The translations under genes and the position numbers were made by a program. The notes beneath the pieces are model-generated. The model did not search any database, was not told the origin of the DNA, and worked only from the letters and a program-made list of their open reading frames with translations. A stretch of DNA of 64,000 bases from Streptomyces sp. NBC_01116. Its GTDB lineage: Bacteria; Actinomycetota; Actinomycetes; Streptomycetales; Streptomycetaceae. Shown here piece after piece: positions 8,850-17,508 of the stretch. Numbering within the stretch: the stretch's first letter is position 1; the number at the start of each line of letters is the position of its first letter. The stretch spans positions 1,116,001 through 1,180,000 of the forward strand of contig NZ_CP108644.1 of NCBI RefSeq assembly GCF_041435495.1, written 5' to 3'.

Positions 8850-9678
8850 GCGTTTCGCCCCGGCGCACGGCGTCGAGGAAGGCGTGCACGCAGGCTTCGA
8901 TGCCGCGCTGCCGGGCCACGGGGACCCAGTCGCCGCGCCGCCGCACACTCGGCTGCCCCTTGTGGTCGACGATGTCCGCGAGGTTGAGGACCTGTCGCTT
9001 GCTGTCCTGGCCGGAGACTTCGAGGATCTCCTCGGTCGATCCGTTCAGCCGGTTCATCATGCCGATCGCGGTGAATCCGTCGCCGGACAGCTGGAGCACC
9101 ACGTGGTGCATCAGGCCGTCCACGATCCGGGCCCGCACGGTGGTGTGGTCGACGGTGCCCGGGACCAGGAAGCGCAGGGTGTCGACGACGTGGATGAAGT
9201 CGTCGAGGATCATCGTCCGGGGGTCCTCGGGCAGCCCGACCCGGTTCTTCTGCATGAGGACCAGTTCGCGCGGGTGCTCCGCGCACTGCGCGTAGCCCGG
9301 GGCGAAGCGGCGGTTGAAGCCGACGGCGAGGCTGACGCCGCGTTCCTCGGCGAGGGCCACCAGCCGCTCGGAGTCGGCGTACTCATAGGCGATCGGCTTG
9401 TCGACATAGGTGGCGACGCCGGCGTCGATGAGCCGTTCCACGATCTGCGGGTGCACGGCGGTCGGGGCGTGCACGAATGCCGCGTCCAGCCCTGCGGCGA
9501 GAAGGGAGTCGAGGGTCGTGTGACGGGCGTCGGCCGGAACGCGGTGGGTGTCGCCGACCGCGTGGAGCGTGGCGGGGGTGCGGGTCTGCAGATGCAGTTC
9601 GACCCCCGGTACGGCCGTGAGCACCGGCAGGTACGCCTTCTGCGCGATGTCGCCGAGCCCGATGCAACCGATCTTCAC
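8773..9678 (-). CDS. Gfo/Idh/MocA family oxidoreductase
   Basis: An NAD(P)-dependent oxidoreductase of about 301 residues. The Rossmann motif is at the N-terminus (IGCIGLGDIAQKAYLP), and the family's catalytic (E/D)KP appears in TYVDKPIAYEY. The C-terminal half is the alpha/beta dimerisation domain. GTG at 9678 is chosen because CAGGGAGACCTC precedes it and it begins just before the Rossmann strand. Its 3' end overlaps lnt convergently by 77 bp. Substrate is unknown; sugars and inositols are usual for the family. Confidence 0.87.
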   Translation of the reverse strand: MKIGCIGLGDIAQKAYLPVLTAVPGVELHLQTRTPATLHAVGDTHRVPADARHTTLDSLLAAGLDAAFVHAPTAVHPQIVERLIDAGVATYVDKPIAYEYADSERLVALAEERGVSLAVGFNRRFAPGYAQCAEHPRELVLMQKNRVGLPEDPRTMILDDFIHVVDTLRFLVPGTVDHTTVRARIVDGLMHHVVLQLSGDGFTAIGMMNRLNGSTEEILEVSGQDSKRQVLNLADIVDHKGQPSVRRRGDWVPVARQRGIEACVHAFLDAVRRGETLSARDALATHELCERVVREALEQAS

Positions 9679-9812
9679 GAGGTCTCCCTGTCGCCGTGCC
9701 GCGCCGCGGTGCGCGGCTGTGCGCGCCCCGGCAGCATACGACGCCGCCGTGCTGCGCCCCTCGTCCGGTCCGCTCGCGAATCCCCTGGCCAGGGCCATGA
9801 TCATGGGTCACC

Positions 9813-10334
9813 ATGGCCCCCATGACTTTTCCGGAACGCTCCGAACCCGCTCTCGACGCAGCCGAACGCCCCATGCTGGAGGGCTGGCTCGACTACCACC
9901 GCGCGACCATGGCCATGAAGTGCGCGGGGCTGACGGACGCCCAGGTGCGCGAGGCCTCGGTGCCGCCGTCCGCCTTCACGCTGCTCGGGCTCCTCCGGCA
10001 CATGGCCGAGGTGGAGCGCGGCTGGTTCCGTGAGGTGCTGGCGGGCGAGGAGTTGCCGGACCTCTACTCCACCGAGGAGGACCCCGACGGTGAGTGGCAT
10101 GTGACGGAGTCGGACACCTGGGCCGAGGCGGATGCCGCCTGGCGGGCGGAGGTCGCGGCGGCCCGGGAGAACGCCGCCGCGCACCACCTGGACGACTTCT
10201 CGCAGGGCGTCGGCTCGGCGGGCGAGCCGTTCAGCCTGCGCTGGATCTATACGCACATGATCGAGGAGTACGCGCGGCACAACGGCCACGCCGACCTGGT
10301 GCGCGAGCGCGTGGACGGCGCCACCGGCGACTGA
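9813..10334 (+). CDS. DinB-fold (DUF664) protein, mycothiol-transferase-like
   Basis: A 173-residue four-helix protein of the DinB/DUF664 family. Helix one contains LDYHRATMAMKCAGLTD, and the probable metal-binding histidines are in LLRHMAEVERGWF and in THMIEEYARHNGHAD. The middle segment (TEEDPDGEWHVTESDTWAEA) is typical of this actinobacterial clade. Family members include metal-dependent thiol transferases using mycothiol or bacillithiol, so a mycothiol-dependent role is plausible. ATG 9813 or ATG 9822 could be the start. Confidence 0.82.
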   Translation: MAPMTFPERSEPALDAAERPMLEGWLDYHRATMAMKCAGLTDAQVREASVPPSAFTLLGLLRHMAEVERGWFREVLAGEELPDLYSTEEDPDGEWHVTESDTWAEADAAWRAEVAAARENAAAHHLDDFSQGVGSAGEPFSLRWIYTHMIEEYARHNGHADLVRERVDGATGD

Positions 10335-10508
10335 CGGCCGCGTCCCCGGTCGGCACGGACCGGGCCCGCGCGGCGGCCACCGCGTGAGGAGGCGGGTGCC
10401 GCCTCCCCGGTGGGCACGGGCCGGGCACCGTGCTGACCGGGTCACTCGTGCGGGCCATTCCCCGCGCACCGGCCCCCCGGAGGCCGGGTGACACCGCAGA
10501 GTTGTCGG

Positions 10509-10979
10509 GTGCAGAGAACCAGAATCACCGCGGGACTCCTGGTCGGGCTGGCGGTCACCGCCGTCTCGGGCTGCGTATCGGTGGAGCCCCGCGCCTTGCC
10601 CTCCCCGCGGCCGGGCACCACCGGACCTGTCCAGGACGTGGCCCCTCAGGTCGTGCAGCCACCCGCCCGGGAGGCGCTGGAGGCCGTGCCGGATCCCAGC
10701 CCGTCCGCGGCCCTGCCGCCCTCCCCCGCGCCACCGGCCGCCGGCTCCCCGCCGCAGGCCCGGCGCACCGCACCGGCGGGGGCCTCCCGTCCTCGCGAGC
10801 GCCCGGACCAGCCGAGGTCCCGGACGCCACGCCGGGCCCCGGGCATCCCGTCCGTCCCCGTGCCCGCACCGCCGCGCGCCGCCGGCGGGCCGGGCGTCTG
10901 CGCGCTCGGCCGGGGGTACGGCGGCTGGCCCGCGGGCAGCCCGGAGTCCCGCATCTGCTCGCAGACGTACGGTCGCTGA
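10509..10979 (+). CDS. putative secreted lipoprotein, Pro-rich
   Basis: GTG at 10509 gives a protein of about 156 residues with an N-terminal signal and a lipobox, LAVTAVSGC, predicting lipid modification at the cysteine. The rest is a Pro/Ala/Arg-rich, probably disordered linker (Ser-Pro repeats) ending in a short conserved-looking tail, GVCALGRGYGGWPAGSPES, with two cysteines. Such tails occur in streptomycete surface lipoproteins of unknown role. I do not recognise a family. Confidence 0.55.
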   Translation: MQRTRITAGLLVGLAVTAVSGCVSVEPRALPSPRPGTTGPVQDVAPQVVQPPAREALEAVPDPSPSAALPPSPAPPAAGSPPQARRTAPAGASRPRERPDQPRSRTPRRAPGIPSVPVPAPPRAAGGPGVCALGRGYGGWPAGSPESRICSQTYGR

Positions 10980-11009
10980 CGCTCCTGCCCCCGCGCGGCA
11001 CCGCAGGGG

Positions 11010-11531
11010 TCACTGCTCCCGCATGCGGAGCTCCAGGCGGTCGATGGCGGCGCGGACCCCGCCGCCGTACCCGTCGTCCGCGAGCGACTCGGCCGCGGCG
11101 CGGGCCCGCTGGAGGTGGATACGGGCCGAGTCGGGGCGCTGGAGCTTGAGGTAGTCCGCCGCGAGGTTGAGGTGCAGCGAGGGGTAGAACGCCCGGACGG
11201 CCGGGGTGTCCCGGTGTTCCGGCGCCGGGGCTCCGCCGCGCCCCTCGCCCGGCCCGTCGCCCTCCCCCGGCGCCCCGGCGGTCCTCAGCCCCTCGGCGGC
11301 CGTCAGGGCACGCAGATCCCAGGCCAGCTCGTCGCCTGGGTCGTCCTGGGTGTCGGCCATGTAGTGGGCGAGGGTGCAGCGGTGCAGGGCGTCGCCGTCC
11401 GCTCCGAGCTCCGACCAGAGCGCGCCGAAGCGGTTGCGGGCCTCCTCCCGGTCACCTCCGTGGAGCAGCATGATCGCCTGGCCGATCCTGGTCATGACGG
11501 CGTCGTCGGACGCCTCCTGCTGCTCCACCAC
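11010..11531 (-). CDS. TPR-like helical protein, unknown function
   Basis: A protein of about 173 residues, mostly alpha-helical and acidic. The repeats ALHRCTLAHYMADTQ, YPSLHLNLAADYLKLQ and ARIHLQRARAAAESLADDG resemble degenerate tetratricopeptide repeats, so it probably binds a partner protein. A Gly/Pro/Glu-rich linker lies near residues 90-110. GTG at 11531 is preferred because GGAGGAGA precedes it by a suitable distance. It sits upstream of a convergent lipoprotein gene. Confidence 0.6.
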   Translation of the reverse strand: MVEQQEASDDAVMTRIGQAIMLLHGGDREEARNRFGALWSELGADGDALHRCTLAHYMADTQDDPGDELAWDLRALTAAEGLRTAGAPGEGDGPGEGRGGAPAPEHRDTPAVRAFYPSLHLNLAADYLKLQRPDSARIHLQRARAAAESLADDGYGGGVRAAIDRLELRMREQ

Positions 11532-11646
11532 TGCGGTCTCCTCCGTCGCCGGTCCAGCCGGTTTCCGTCGGTCCGACGCTAACGCCGGGCCTGCGCAGAA
11601 CCGGTCAGACACGGGCGCCGGGGCCCGTGGGCCGGGTCGGGGTCCG

Positions 11647-12336
11647 TCAGCCGAGCTCGGGGATCCGCCAGTCGATCGGCTGGTGCCCCTGGGCGGCCAC
11701 GGCCTCGTTGATCTGCGTGAAGGGGCGGGAGCCGAAGAACTTCTTGGCGGAGAGCGGCGACGGGTGCGCGCCCTTCACCACCACGTGGCGCTCCTCGTCG
11801 ATCAGGGGCAGCTTCTTCTGCGCGTAGTTGCCCCAGAGCACGAAGACCGCCGGGTCGGGCCGGTCGGCGACGGCGCGGATCACCGCGTCGGTGATCTTCT
11901 CCCAGCCCTTGTTCTTGTGGGAGTTGGCCTCGCCGGCCCGGACGGTGAGCACGGCGTTGAGCAGCAGGACGCCCTGCTCGGCCCAGGGCATCAGATAGCC
12001 GTTGTCCGGAATCGGCAGACCGAGCTCCTGCTGCATCTCCTTGTAGATGTTGCGCAGCGACGGAGGCGTCCTGACGCCCGGCCGTACGGAGAAGCAGAGC
12101 CCGTGCCCCTGGCCCTCGCCGTGATACGGGTCCTGGCCGAGGACGAGGACCTTCACCTTCTCGTACGGTGTGGCGTCCAGGGCGGCGAAGACCTGCTCGC
12201 GCGGCGGATACACGGGTCCCTTCGCCCGCTCCTCCTCGACGAAGTCCGCCAGTTCCTTGACGTACGGCTTCTGGAGTTCTTCGCCGAGGACGGCGCGCCA
12301 GGACTCGGGCAGCAGGTCGATATCGGTCACGTCCAC
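11647..12336 (-). CDS. ung: uracil-DNA glycosylase, family 1
   Basis: Removes uracil from DNA to start base-excision repair. The catalytic water-activating motif is present as GQDPYHGEGQGHGLCF, the leucine/minor-groove loop as GAHPSPLSAKKFFG, and the uracil-recognition Asn in LLNAVLTVRAGEANSH. At 229 residues it is the normal length for family 1. The following minus-strand TPR-like gene is 115 bp away, so they may share a transcript. Confidence 0.95.
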   Translation of the reverse strand: MDVTDIDLLPESWRAVLGEELQKPYVKELADFVEEERAKGPVYPPREQVFAALDATPYEKVKVLVLGQDPYHGEGQGHGLCFSVRPGVRTPPSLRNIYKEMQQELGLPIPDNGYLMPWAEQGVLLLNAVLTVRAGEANSHKNKGWEKITDAVIRAVADRPDPAVFVLWGNYAQKKLPLIDEERHVVVKGAHPSPLSAKKFFGSRPFTQINEAVAAQGHQPIDWRIPELG

Positions 12337-12422
12337 AACCTCCGGTGAGCAACAGGTTCTTGATCCCAGAACCTACCGGGCGCCACTGACAACGGACCCC
12401 GGGAGCCCCTTCCGTACGGCGT

Positions 12423-14009
12423 CTACCAGCTGGCCTTGCGGTACAGCTCCCACAGCTGCATCACGGTCTGCGGGTCGAGTGCGCGCTCGCTGCCGCCGAT
12501 GTCCTCGCCCGAGGCGACGTACAGCTTGCCCTGCCACAGCGGCAGCAGGCGGACGTCCTCGACGAGGATCTCCTGGGCCCGCTCGAACTGCTTGCTGACC
12601 GCACCCCGGTCGCTCTCCTGCCGCGAGGCGGGGATCAGCTGCTGGGTGATCTCCTTGTTGATGTACGGGGTGCCGGTGACGCTCTCCTTGCCCACGAAGG
12701 GGGCGATGAAGTTGTCGGGGTCCGGGAAGTCCGGGAACCAGCCGCGGCCGAAGACCGGGTACTCGCCCTTGTTGAAGCCTTCCTGGAAGGTCTTCCAGGG
12801 CTCGCCCTGGAGCGTGATCTCGAACAGCCCGGACGCCTCCAGCTGGCGCCCCAGCTCCTCGAACTCGGGCTTTGTGGAGGAGCCGTACCGGTCGGTGGTG
12901 TACCAGAACTTCATCTTCACGGGCTTGGTGATGCCGGCCCCGGTGAGGATGTCCTTCGCCTTCTTCACGTCCGGGTCGCCGAAGGTGTCGAAGAAGCTCG
13001 TGGTGTGTCCGGCGATGCCCTTGGGGACCATGGAGTACAGCGGCTCGGCCGTTCCCCGGTAGACCTTGGCGACGAGGGCGTCGCGGTCCACGACGTGGGC
13101 GATGGCCTTGCGGACGGCCGGGTTCGCGGCGGCCGGGTCCTTCGGGTTGAAGACCAGGAAGCGGATGTCCGCGCCGGTGCTCTCGACGATCTGGAGGCCG
13201 GCGTTGTCGTCCTTGTTGTCCTCCAGGCTGACGACCTCCTCGGCGGTCAGGCCCCGGTAGGTGGCGTCGATCTCGTCCGCCTTGAGCGCGGTCACCATGT
13301 CGGCGGACTGCTCGAAGTAGCGGATGGTGACCGCGTCGTTCTTCCGGTCGGCGAAGCCCTTGTAGTCCGGGTTCTTCTTCAGCTCGGCGGTGACCCGGTC
13401 CTCGTAGGACTCCAGGAGGTAGGGGCCGGAACCGGTGACCTTGCCGTCGTCGCGGATCTTGTCCTTGGGGTAGTCGCGGGGAGCGACCAGCGACATCGCG
13501 GGCGTGGCCAGGATGAACGGGAACGTGGCGTCGGACTTGTTCAGGTGGAAGACGACCGTGTCGTCACCCTTGGTCTCGATCCGGTCCAGGGAGTCGAGCA
13601 TCCCGGCCGGGCCGCCCTTGAAGTGGATGTCCACGATGCGGTCGATGGAGAACTTCACGGCCTCGGCGTCGAGCTTCTCACCGTTGGAGAACGTGAGGTT
13701 CTTCCTGAGCGTGCACCGGTACGCCATGCTCGTGGCGTCGGTGAACTTGCAGGAGTCCGCCGCGTCCGGCTCCGGGCTCGTGCTGCCGGAGGGGAAGCTC
13801 ACCAGGGTCTGGTAGACGTTCCGCATCAGCTCCCAGGAGCCGTCCCAGGCTGCCGCGGGATCCAGCGTGGACGGGGAGCTGGTCGTCCCGACGGTTATCT
13901 TCTGGTCCGTTTCCGATCCACTGTCGGAAAGGAGACCGCAGCCGGCCAGCAGAGAAAGGGAAGCTAGGGCTGCAGCAGCCTGCAGACTGGCCCGGTAGAA
14001 CACGTGCAC
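12423..14009 (-). CDS. ABC transporter substrate-binding lipoprotein, family 5 (oligopeptide type)
   Basis: A 528-residue extracytoplasmic solute-binding protein. The N-terminus is a lipoprotein signal with LSLLAGCG as lipobox. Family 5 traits are GTTSSPSTLDPAAAWDGSW near the start, SCKFTDATSMAYRCTLRKNL, and VRKAIAHVVDRDALVAKVY in the middle. These proteins deliver peptides, or sometimes nickel or glycosides, to a DppBCDF/OppBCDF-type importer. No permease or ATPase gene lies beside it here, so it is an orphan binding protein or its partners are elsewhere. Confidence 0.88.
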   Translation of the reverse strand: MHVFYRASLQAAAALASLSLLAGCGLLSDSGSETDQKITVGTTSSPSTLDPAAAWDGSWELMRNVYQTLVSFPSGSTSPEPDAADSCKFTDATSMAYRCTLRKNLTFSNGEKLDAEAVKFSIDRIVDIHFKGGPAGMLDSLDRIETKGDDTVVFHLNKSDATFPFILATPAMSLVAPRDYPKDKIRDDGKVTGSGPYLLESYEDRVTAELKKNPDYKGFADRKNDAVTIRYFEQSADMVTALKADEIDATYRGLTAEEVVSLEDNKDDNAGLQIVESTGADIRFLVFNPKDPAAANPAVRKAIAHVVDRDALVAKVYRGTAEPLYSMVPKGIAGHTTSFFDTFGDPDVKKAKDILTGAGITKPVKMKFWYTTDRYGSSTKPEFEELGRQLEASGLFEITLQGEPWKTFQEGFNKGEYPVFGRGWFPDFPDPDNFIAPFVGKESVTGTPYINKEITQQLIPASRQESDRGAVSKQFERAQEILVEDVRLLPLWQGKLYVASGEDIGGSERALDPQTVMQLWELYRKASW

Positions 14010-14121
14010 GCTCCTCGATCAGCCATGGGTCGGCAGACCATACCGCAGCGCCCCACCGGGTCAATCCGCTGGCCCGGCGGGGCACTTGACTCAATCAGGG
14101 CCAAATCGGCTCAGGCCACTC

Positions 14122-14877
14122 TCAGCCCACGCCGGCGTTGAGGAAAATTCCCCCGTCGACCACGAGGGTCTGGCCGGTGATCCAGTCGGACTGCGCGGAG
14201 GTGAGGAAGGCCGCCGCACCGCCGATGTCCTCGGGCACACCGAGCCGGCCCAGCGGATAGGCGGCCGCCGCCTCCGCTTCACGTCCCTCGTAGAGGGCCT
14301 CGGCGAACCTGGTCTTGACCACGGCCGGGGCGATGGCGTTGACCCGGACGACCGGGGCGAACTCGTGCGCCAGCTGGAGGGTCAGGTTGACCATCGCCGC
14401 CTTGCTCATGCCGTACGCGCCGATGAACGGCGACGCGGAGACCCCGGCGACCGAGGCGATGTTCACGATCGCCCCGCCGTTCTCCTGCTGCCAGGCCCTC
14501 CAGGTCTGCTGGGCGAAGCCCAGCGCCGAGATCACGTTGGTCTCGTAGACCTTGCGGGCGACGTTCAGATCGAGCTCCGCCATGGGGCCGAAGACCGGAT
14601 TCGTCCCGGCGTTGTTCACCAGGTAGTCGACCCGGCCGAAGGCCTCCATCGTGCGCTCGACCGCCACGGCCTGGTGCGCCTCGTCGTGCGCCTTGCCCGC
14701 GATGCCGATCACCCGGTCGGAGCCGAGCCGCTCGACGGCCTCCTTGAGGGCGTCCTCGCCCCGCCCGGTGATGGCCACCCGGTCGCCGCGGGCGACGAGC
14801 GCCTCGGCGATCCCGTAGCCGATGCCCCGGCTCGCGCCCGTGACGAGGGCGACCTTTCCGCTGTCCTGCACCGTCAT
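14122..14877 (-). CDS. SDR family oxidoreductase
   Basis: A 251-residue classical short-chain dehydrogenase. It has the cofactor motif VTGASRGIGYGIAEAL, the structural YLVNNAGTNP, and the active site YGMSKAA with an upstream Ser. The C-terminus has the common PEDIGGAAAFLTS and TLVVDGG. It lies 31 bp downstream of a second SDR gene on the same strand and is probably co-transcribed with it. FabG-like beta-ketoacyl reduction is possible, but substrate specificity is not readable. Confidence 0.87.
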   Translation of the reverse strand: MTVQDSGKVALVTGASRGIGYGIAEALVARGDRVAITGRGEDALKEAVERLGSDRVIGIAGKAHDEAHQAVAVERTMEAFGRVDYLVNNAGTNPVFGPMAELDLNVARKVYETNVISALGFAQQTWRAWQQENGGAIVNIASVAGVSASPFIGAYGMSKAAMVNLTLQLAHEFAPVVRVNAIAPAVVKTRFAEALYEGREAEAAAAYPLGRLGVPEDIGGAAAFLTSAQSDWITGQTLVVDGGIFLNAGVG

Positions 14878-14908
14878 GTTGTCCGCTGCCCTTCGGATCG
14901 CTTCCGGA

Positions 14909-15670
14909 TCAGTTGAGGGGTCCGCCGGCCACGTACATGACCTGGCCGGAGACGAAGCCCGCGTCGTCGCCCGCGAAGAACGCGATGGCGTTCGCCACGT
15001 CCTCGGGACGGCCGACGCGCTGGACCGGGATCTGGGTGGCGGCCGCGGCCTGGAACTCCTCGAAGCCCATGCCGACGCGGGCGGCCGTCTGCGCGGTCAT
15101 CTCCGTGACGATGAAGCCGGGCGCGACGGCGTTGGCGGTGACGCCGAACTTGCCGAGCTCCTTGGCGAGCGTCTTGGTGAGGCCCTGGAGCCCCGCCTTG
15201 ACCGCGGAGTAGTTGGCCTGGCCCCGGTTGCCGAGGGCCGAGGAGGAGGAGAGCGAGACGATCCGGCCGAACTTGGCCTCGACCATGTGGGCCTGGACGG
15301 CCTTCGCCATCAGGAACGCGCCCTTGAGGTGCACGTTCATCACGAGGTCCCAGTCGGACTCGCTCATCTTGAACAGCAGGTTGTCGCGGAGCACGCCCGC
15401 GTTGTTCACGAGGATCGTCGGCGCGCCCAGCTCGGCGGCGACCCGCGCGACGGCGGCTTCCACCTGGCCGGCGTCCGACACGTCGCAGCCGACGGCGAGC
15501 GCGGTGCCCCCGGCGGCGGTGATCTTCTCGACCGTGTCCTTGCAGGCCGCCTCGTCGAGATCGAGTACGGCGACGGAACGGCCCTCGGCCGCGAGACGTA
15601 CGGCGGTGGCGGCGCCGATGCCCCGCGCCGCTCCCGTCACGATGGCGACGCGCTGCTCGGTGGTGGACAT
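14909..15670 (-). CDS. 3-oxoacyl-ACP reductase FabG-type SDR
   Basis: A 253-residue classical SDR with VTGAARGIGAATAVRL for cofactor binding, ILVNNAGVLRDN, and the active site SSSSALGNRGQANYSAVKAG. The PEDVANAIAFFAGDDAGFVS segment near the C-terminus is close to FabG proteins. The likely reaction is NADPH-dependent reduction of 3-oxoacyl thioesters, for fatty acid or acyl-CoA metabolism. It is the first gene of a two-SDR unit. Confidence 0.87.
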   Translation of the reverse strand: MSTTEQRVAIVTGAARGIGAATAVRLAAEGRSVAVLDLDEAACKDTVEKITAAGGTALAVGCDVSDAGQVEAAVARVAAELGAPTILVNNAGVLRDNLLFKMSESDWDLVMNVHLKGAFLMAKAVQAHMVEAKFGRIVSLSSSSALGNRGQANYSAVKAGLQGLTKTLAKELGKFGVTANAVAPGFIVTEMTAQTAARVGMGFEEFQAAAATQIPVQRVGRPEDVANAIAFFAGDDAGFVSGQVMYVAGGPLN

Positions 15671-15890
15671 GCTTGGTTCTCCTCGCCCTTGGATCGGGGC
15701 TCAGCGGGCGTCGGCGCGTTTCCCTGACAGAAAGGCTCCCGATCGCTGAGCAACCGCTTAGTACCTTCAGCAGGACGAGACGCTAGAAGCCCTGGCACCC
15801 GGTGTCAACGGCGCACGCCCCGGCGGGCCGCACGTCACACCGGGCGGGAGCACCCGCCGCTGCGACGTCGCGGTCCGACCGGGGCGCGGA

Positions 15891-16274
15891 TCAGCGCACG
15901 AGGAGGTCGAGCAGCCGTTCCACCTCGCCGGCCGGGTCGGTGGTCAGGCCGCTGTGCACGGCGCCGGGCTGGACGACCGTGGAGCGCGGGGCGATCAGCC
16001 AGCGGAACCGCCGCCCGGCGTCGTCGCCCGCCGCCTGGCCGGCGCCCGCGCCGCCGCCGCAGACGCCTTCGACGGCGCGCAGGGCGGCCCGCACCCCGAG
16101 GACATCGGCCCCCGGGTCCAGCGCCTTCAGCTTCGCCTCGTCCAGGTGCGTGCGGGCGGCGACGAACGAGTGGGCCCGGCAGTAGACGAGCACCCCGGCG
16201 TTGAAGCACTCCCCCCGCTCGACCCGGGGCACGACGCGCAGGAGCGCGTACTCGAAGACATCGCGGCGCGTCAT
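15891..16274 (-). CDS. DUF3037 family protein
   Basis: A 127-residue protein that begins with EYALLRVVPRVERGECFNAG, the hallmark of DUF3037. The middle has LDEAKLKALDPGAD. The function is unknown, but these genes are commonly coupled to a HipA-like kinase gene. Here its ATG overlaps the kinase stop (ATGA), indicating translational coupling and a joint role. A Gly/Ala-rich insertion lies near residues 68-85. Confidence 0.85.
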   Translation of the reverse strand: MTRRDVFEYALLRVVPRVERGECFNAGVLVYCRAHSFVAARTHLDEAKLKALDPGADVLGVRAALRAVEGVCGGGAGAGQAAGDDAGRRFRWLIAPRSTVVQPGAVHSGLTTDPAGEVERLLDLLVR

Positions 16275-17146
16275 CGGCCGCCCTCCTCGCCGGTACGGGC
16301 GGCCGCCGCGGCACGGTCGCCGCCGGGCTTCTGCCGCGGCGGCAGCCGCTCGGTGAGCCAGCCCGGGGCCTGGGAGGGCCGGGTCGCGGCCGGCGCCTCC
16401 AGGGTGATCCGCCCGTGGATGTCGGCGGCCCGCGCGAGCAGCGGTGCGATGTAGGCCCGGCGCACCTCGTCGGCGGAGGCGAAGCCGGGCTCGTCGGCCA
16501 GCCAGACGTCCGGCACGTCGGCGGCGACCTCGGTGAGCAGGTCCTCGGTGACCAGCGGGGCCAGCTCGGCGGCCGCGGCCGCGATGTCCGGGCCGAAGGG
16601 CGCCAGGACATGGTCGGAGGCGTTGTAGGGCTTGGCGGCGGAGGCCTGGGCGCCGGGCCAGTTGTGGTGCCAGATCATGGTCGCGCCGTGGTCGATGAGC
16701 CAGAGGTCGCCGTGCCAGACGAGCAGGTTCGGGTTGCGCCAGGAGCGGTCGACGTTGTTGATCAGCGCGTCGAACCAGACGATCCGCCCGGCCTCGGCCG
16801 CCCCGACCTCGTAGGCGAGCGGATCGAACCCGAACGAGCCCGGCAGGTAGTCCATCCCGAGGTTCAGTCCGCCGCTCGCGCGGAGCAGCTCCTGCACCTC
16901 CTCGTCGGGCTCGGCGAGTCCGATGACGGGGTCGAGTTCGATGGTCACCAGCTCGGGCACCCGCAGCCCCAGCCGACGGCCGAGCTCCCCGCAGATGATC
17001 TCCGCGACGAGCGTCTTACGGCCCTGCCCCGCCCCGGTGAACTTCATGACGTATGTGCCGAGATCGTCGGCCTCGACGATCCCCGGGAGCGAGCCGCCCT
17101 CCCGCAGGGGCGTGACATAGCGGGTCGCTACGACCTCTTCCAACAC
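16271..17146 (-). CDS. HipA-like family kinase
   Basis: A 291-residue HipA-like kinase-fold protein, shorter than toxin HipA because it lacks the N-subdomain-1. Visible marks are FTGAGQGRKTLVAEIICGEL near the N-terminus, a catalytic-loop-like LINNVDRSWRNPNLL and the metal-binding LWLIDHGATMIWHHN. The start is GTG 17146 or TTG 17143. It overlaps the DUF3037 gene by 4 bp. A degenerate copy of its first 70-90 bp, upstream side included, occurs about 3.8 kb away at 20941-21026. Role unknown; a protein kinase toxin-like function is possible but unproven. Confidence 0.82.
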   Translation of the reverse strand: MLEEVVATRYVTPLREGGSLPGIVEADDLGTYVMKFTGAGQGRKTLVAEIICGELGRRLGLRVPELVTIELDPVIGLAEPDEEVQELLRASGGLNLGMDYLPGSFGFDPLAYEVGAAEAGRIVWFDALINNVDRSWRNPNLLVWHGDLWLIDHGATMIWHHNWPGAQASAAKPYNASDHVLAPFGPDIAAAAAELAPLVTEDLLTEVAADVPDVWLADEPGFASADEVRRAYIAPLLARAADIHGRITLEAPAATRPSQAPGWLTERLPPRQKPGGDRAAAAARTGEEGGR

Positions 17147-17190
17147 TTCTCCGGGCCACCCATCTCATCAGCCTTACCATCCACGGACGA
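17103..17190. repeat. imperfect direct repeat, copy A
   Basis: The 5' end of the HipA-like kinase gene and its leader recur at 20941-21026 in the same orientation. By eye, identity is about 80-85% over 70 bp, with a shared CGTGACATA, CGGGTCGCT and CGACCTCTTCC core. This copy is the functional one, since the kinase frame is intact. Confidence 0.7.
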
Positions 17191-17215
17191 CATCTCCGGG
17201 CCGTACAGGCAGGAA

Positions 17216-17446
17216 TCACCGGTCGGCGGCACCGGGGAGAATCCGGGAGTCCCGGCCGACAAGTCGGCCTCCCCGCTCCCGCAGCAGACCGTCGACGGTG
17301 CCGCGCCCCTTGCCGCCGGCTTCCGGCACGAAGTGAGCATAGTAACCGAGGGTGATCGCCCACGGGTGGTGAACCTGCCCGCACGAGCTCGCCCGCCCGG
17401 GCTCCCGCGGCGGCAGCCGCCGCGAGCACAGGGACAGCCTCGTCAT
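17216..17446 (-). pseudogene. tyrosine recombinase (integrase) C-terminal remnant
   Basis: The minus-strand reading contains HPWAITLGYYAHFVPEAGGK followed by GRGTVDGLLRERGG. This matches the C-terminal box of actinobacterial phage or integrative-element tyrosine recombinases, where the active-site Tyr lies in a (T/S)LxxYxHF context. The rest of the catalytic domain (Arg and His boxes) is missing upstream, so it is a remnant. It lies next to direct-repeat copy A, as an integrase does beside an attachment site. It explains part of the otherwise gene-free 17147-17508 interval. Confidence 0.6.
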
Positions 17447-17508
17447 CTACGGCACGCTCGCCGCCGCGAGCGCGCACAGGGCATGAAGGTCGCGGGGCGC
17501 CCAGGAGA

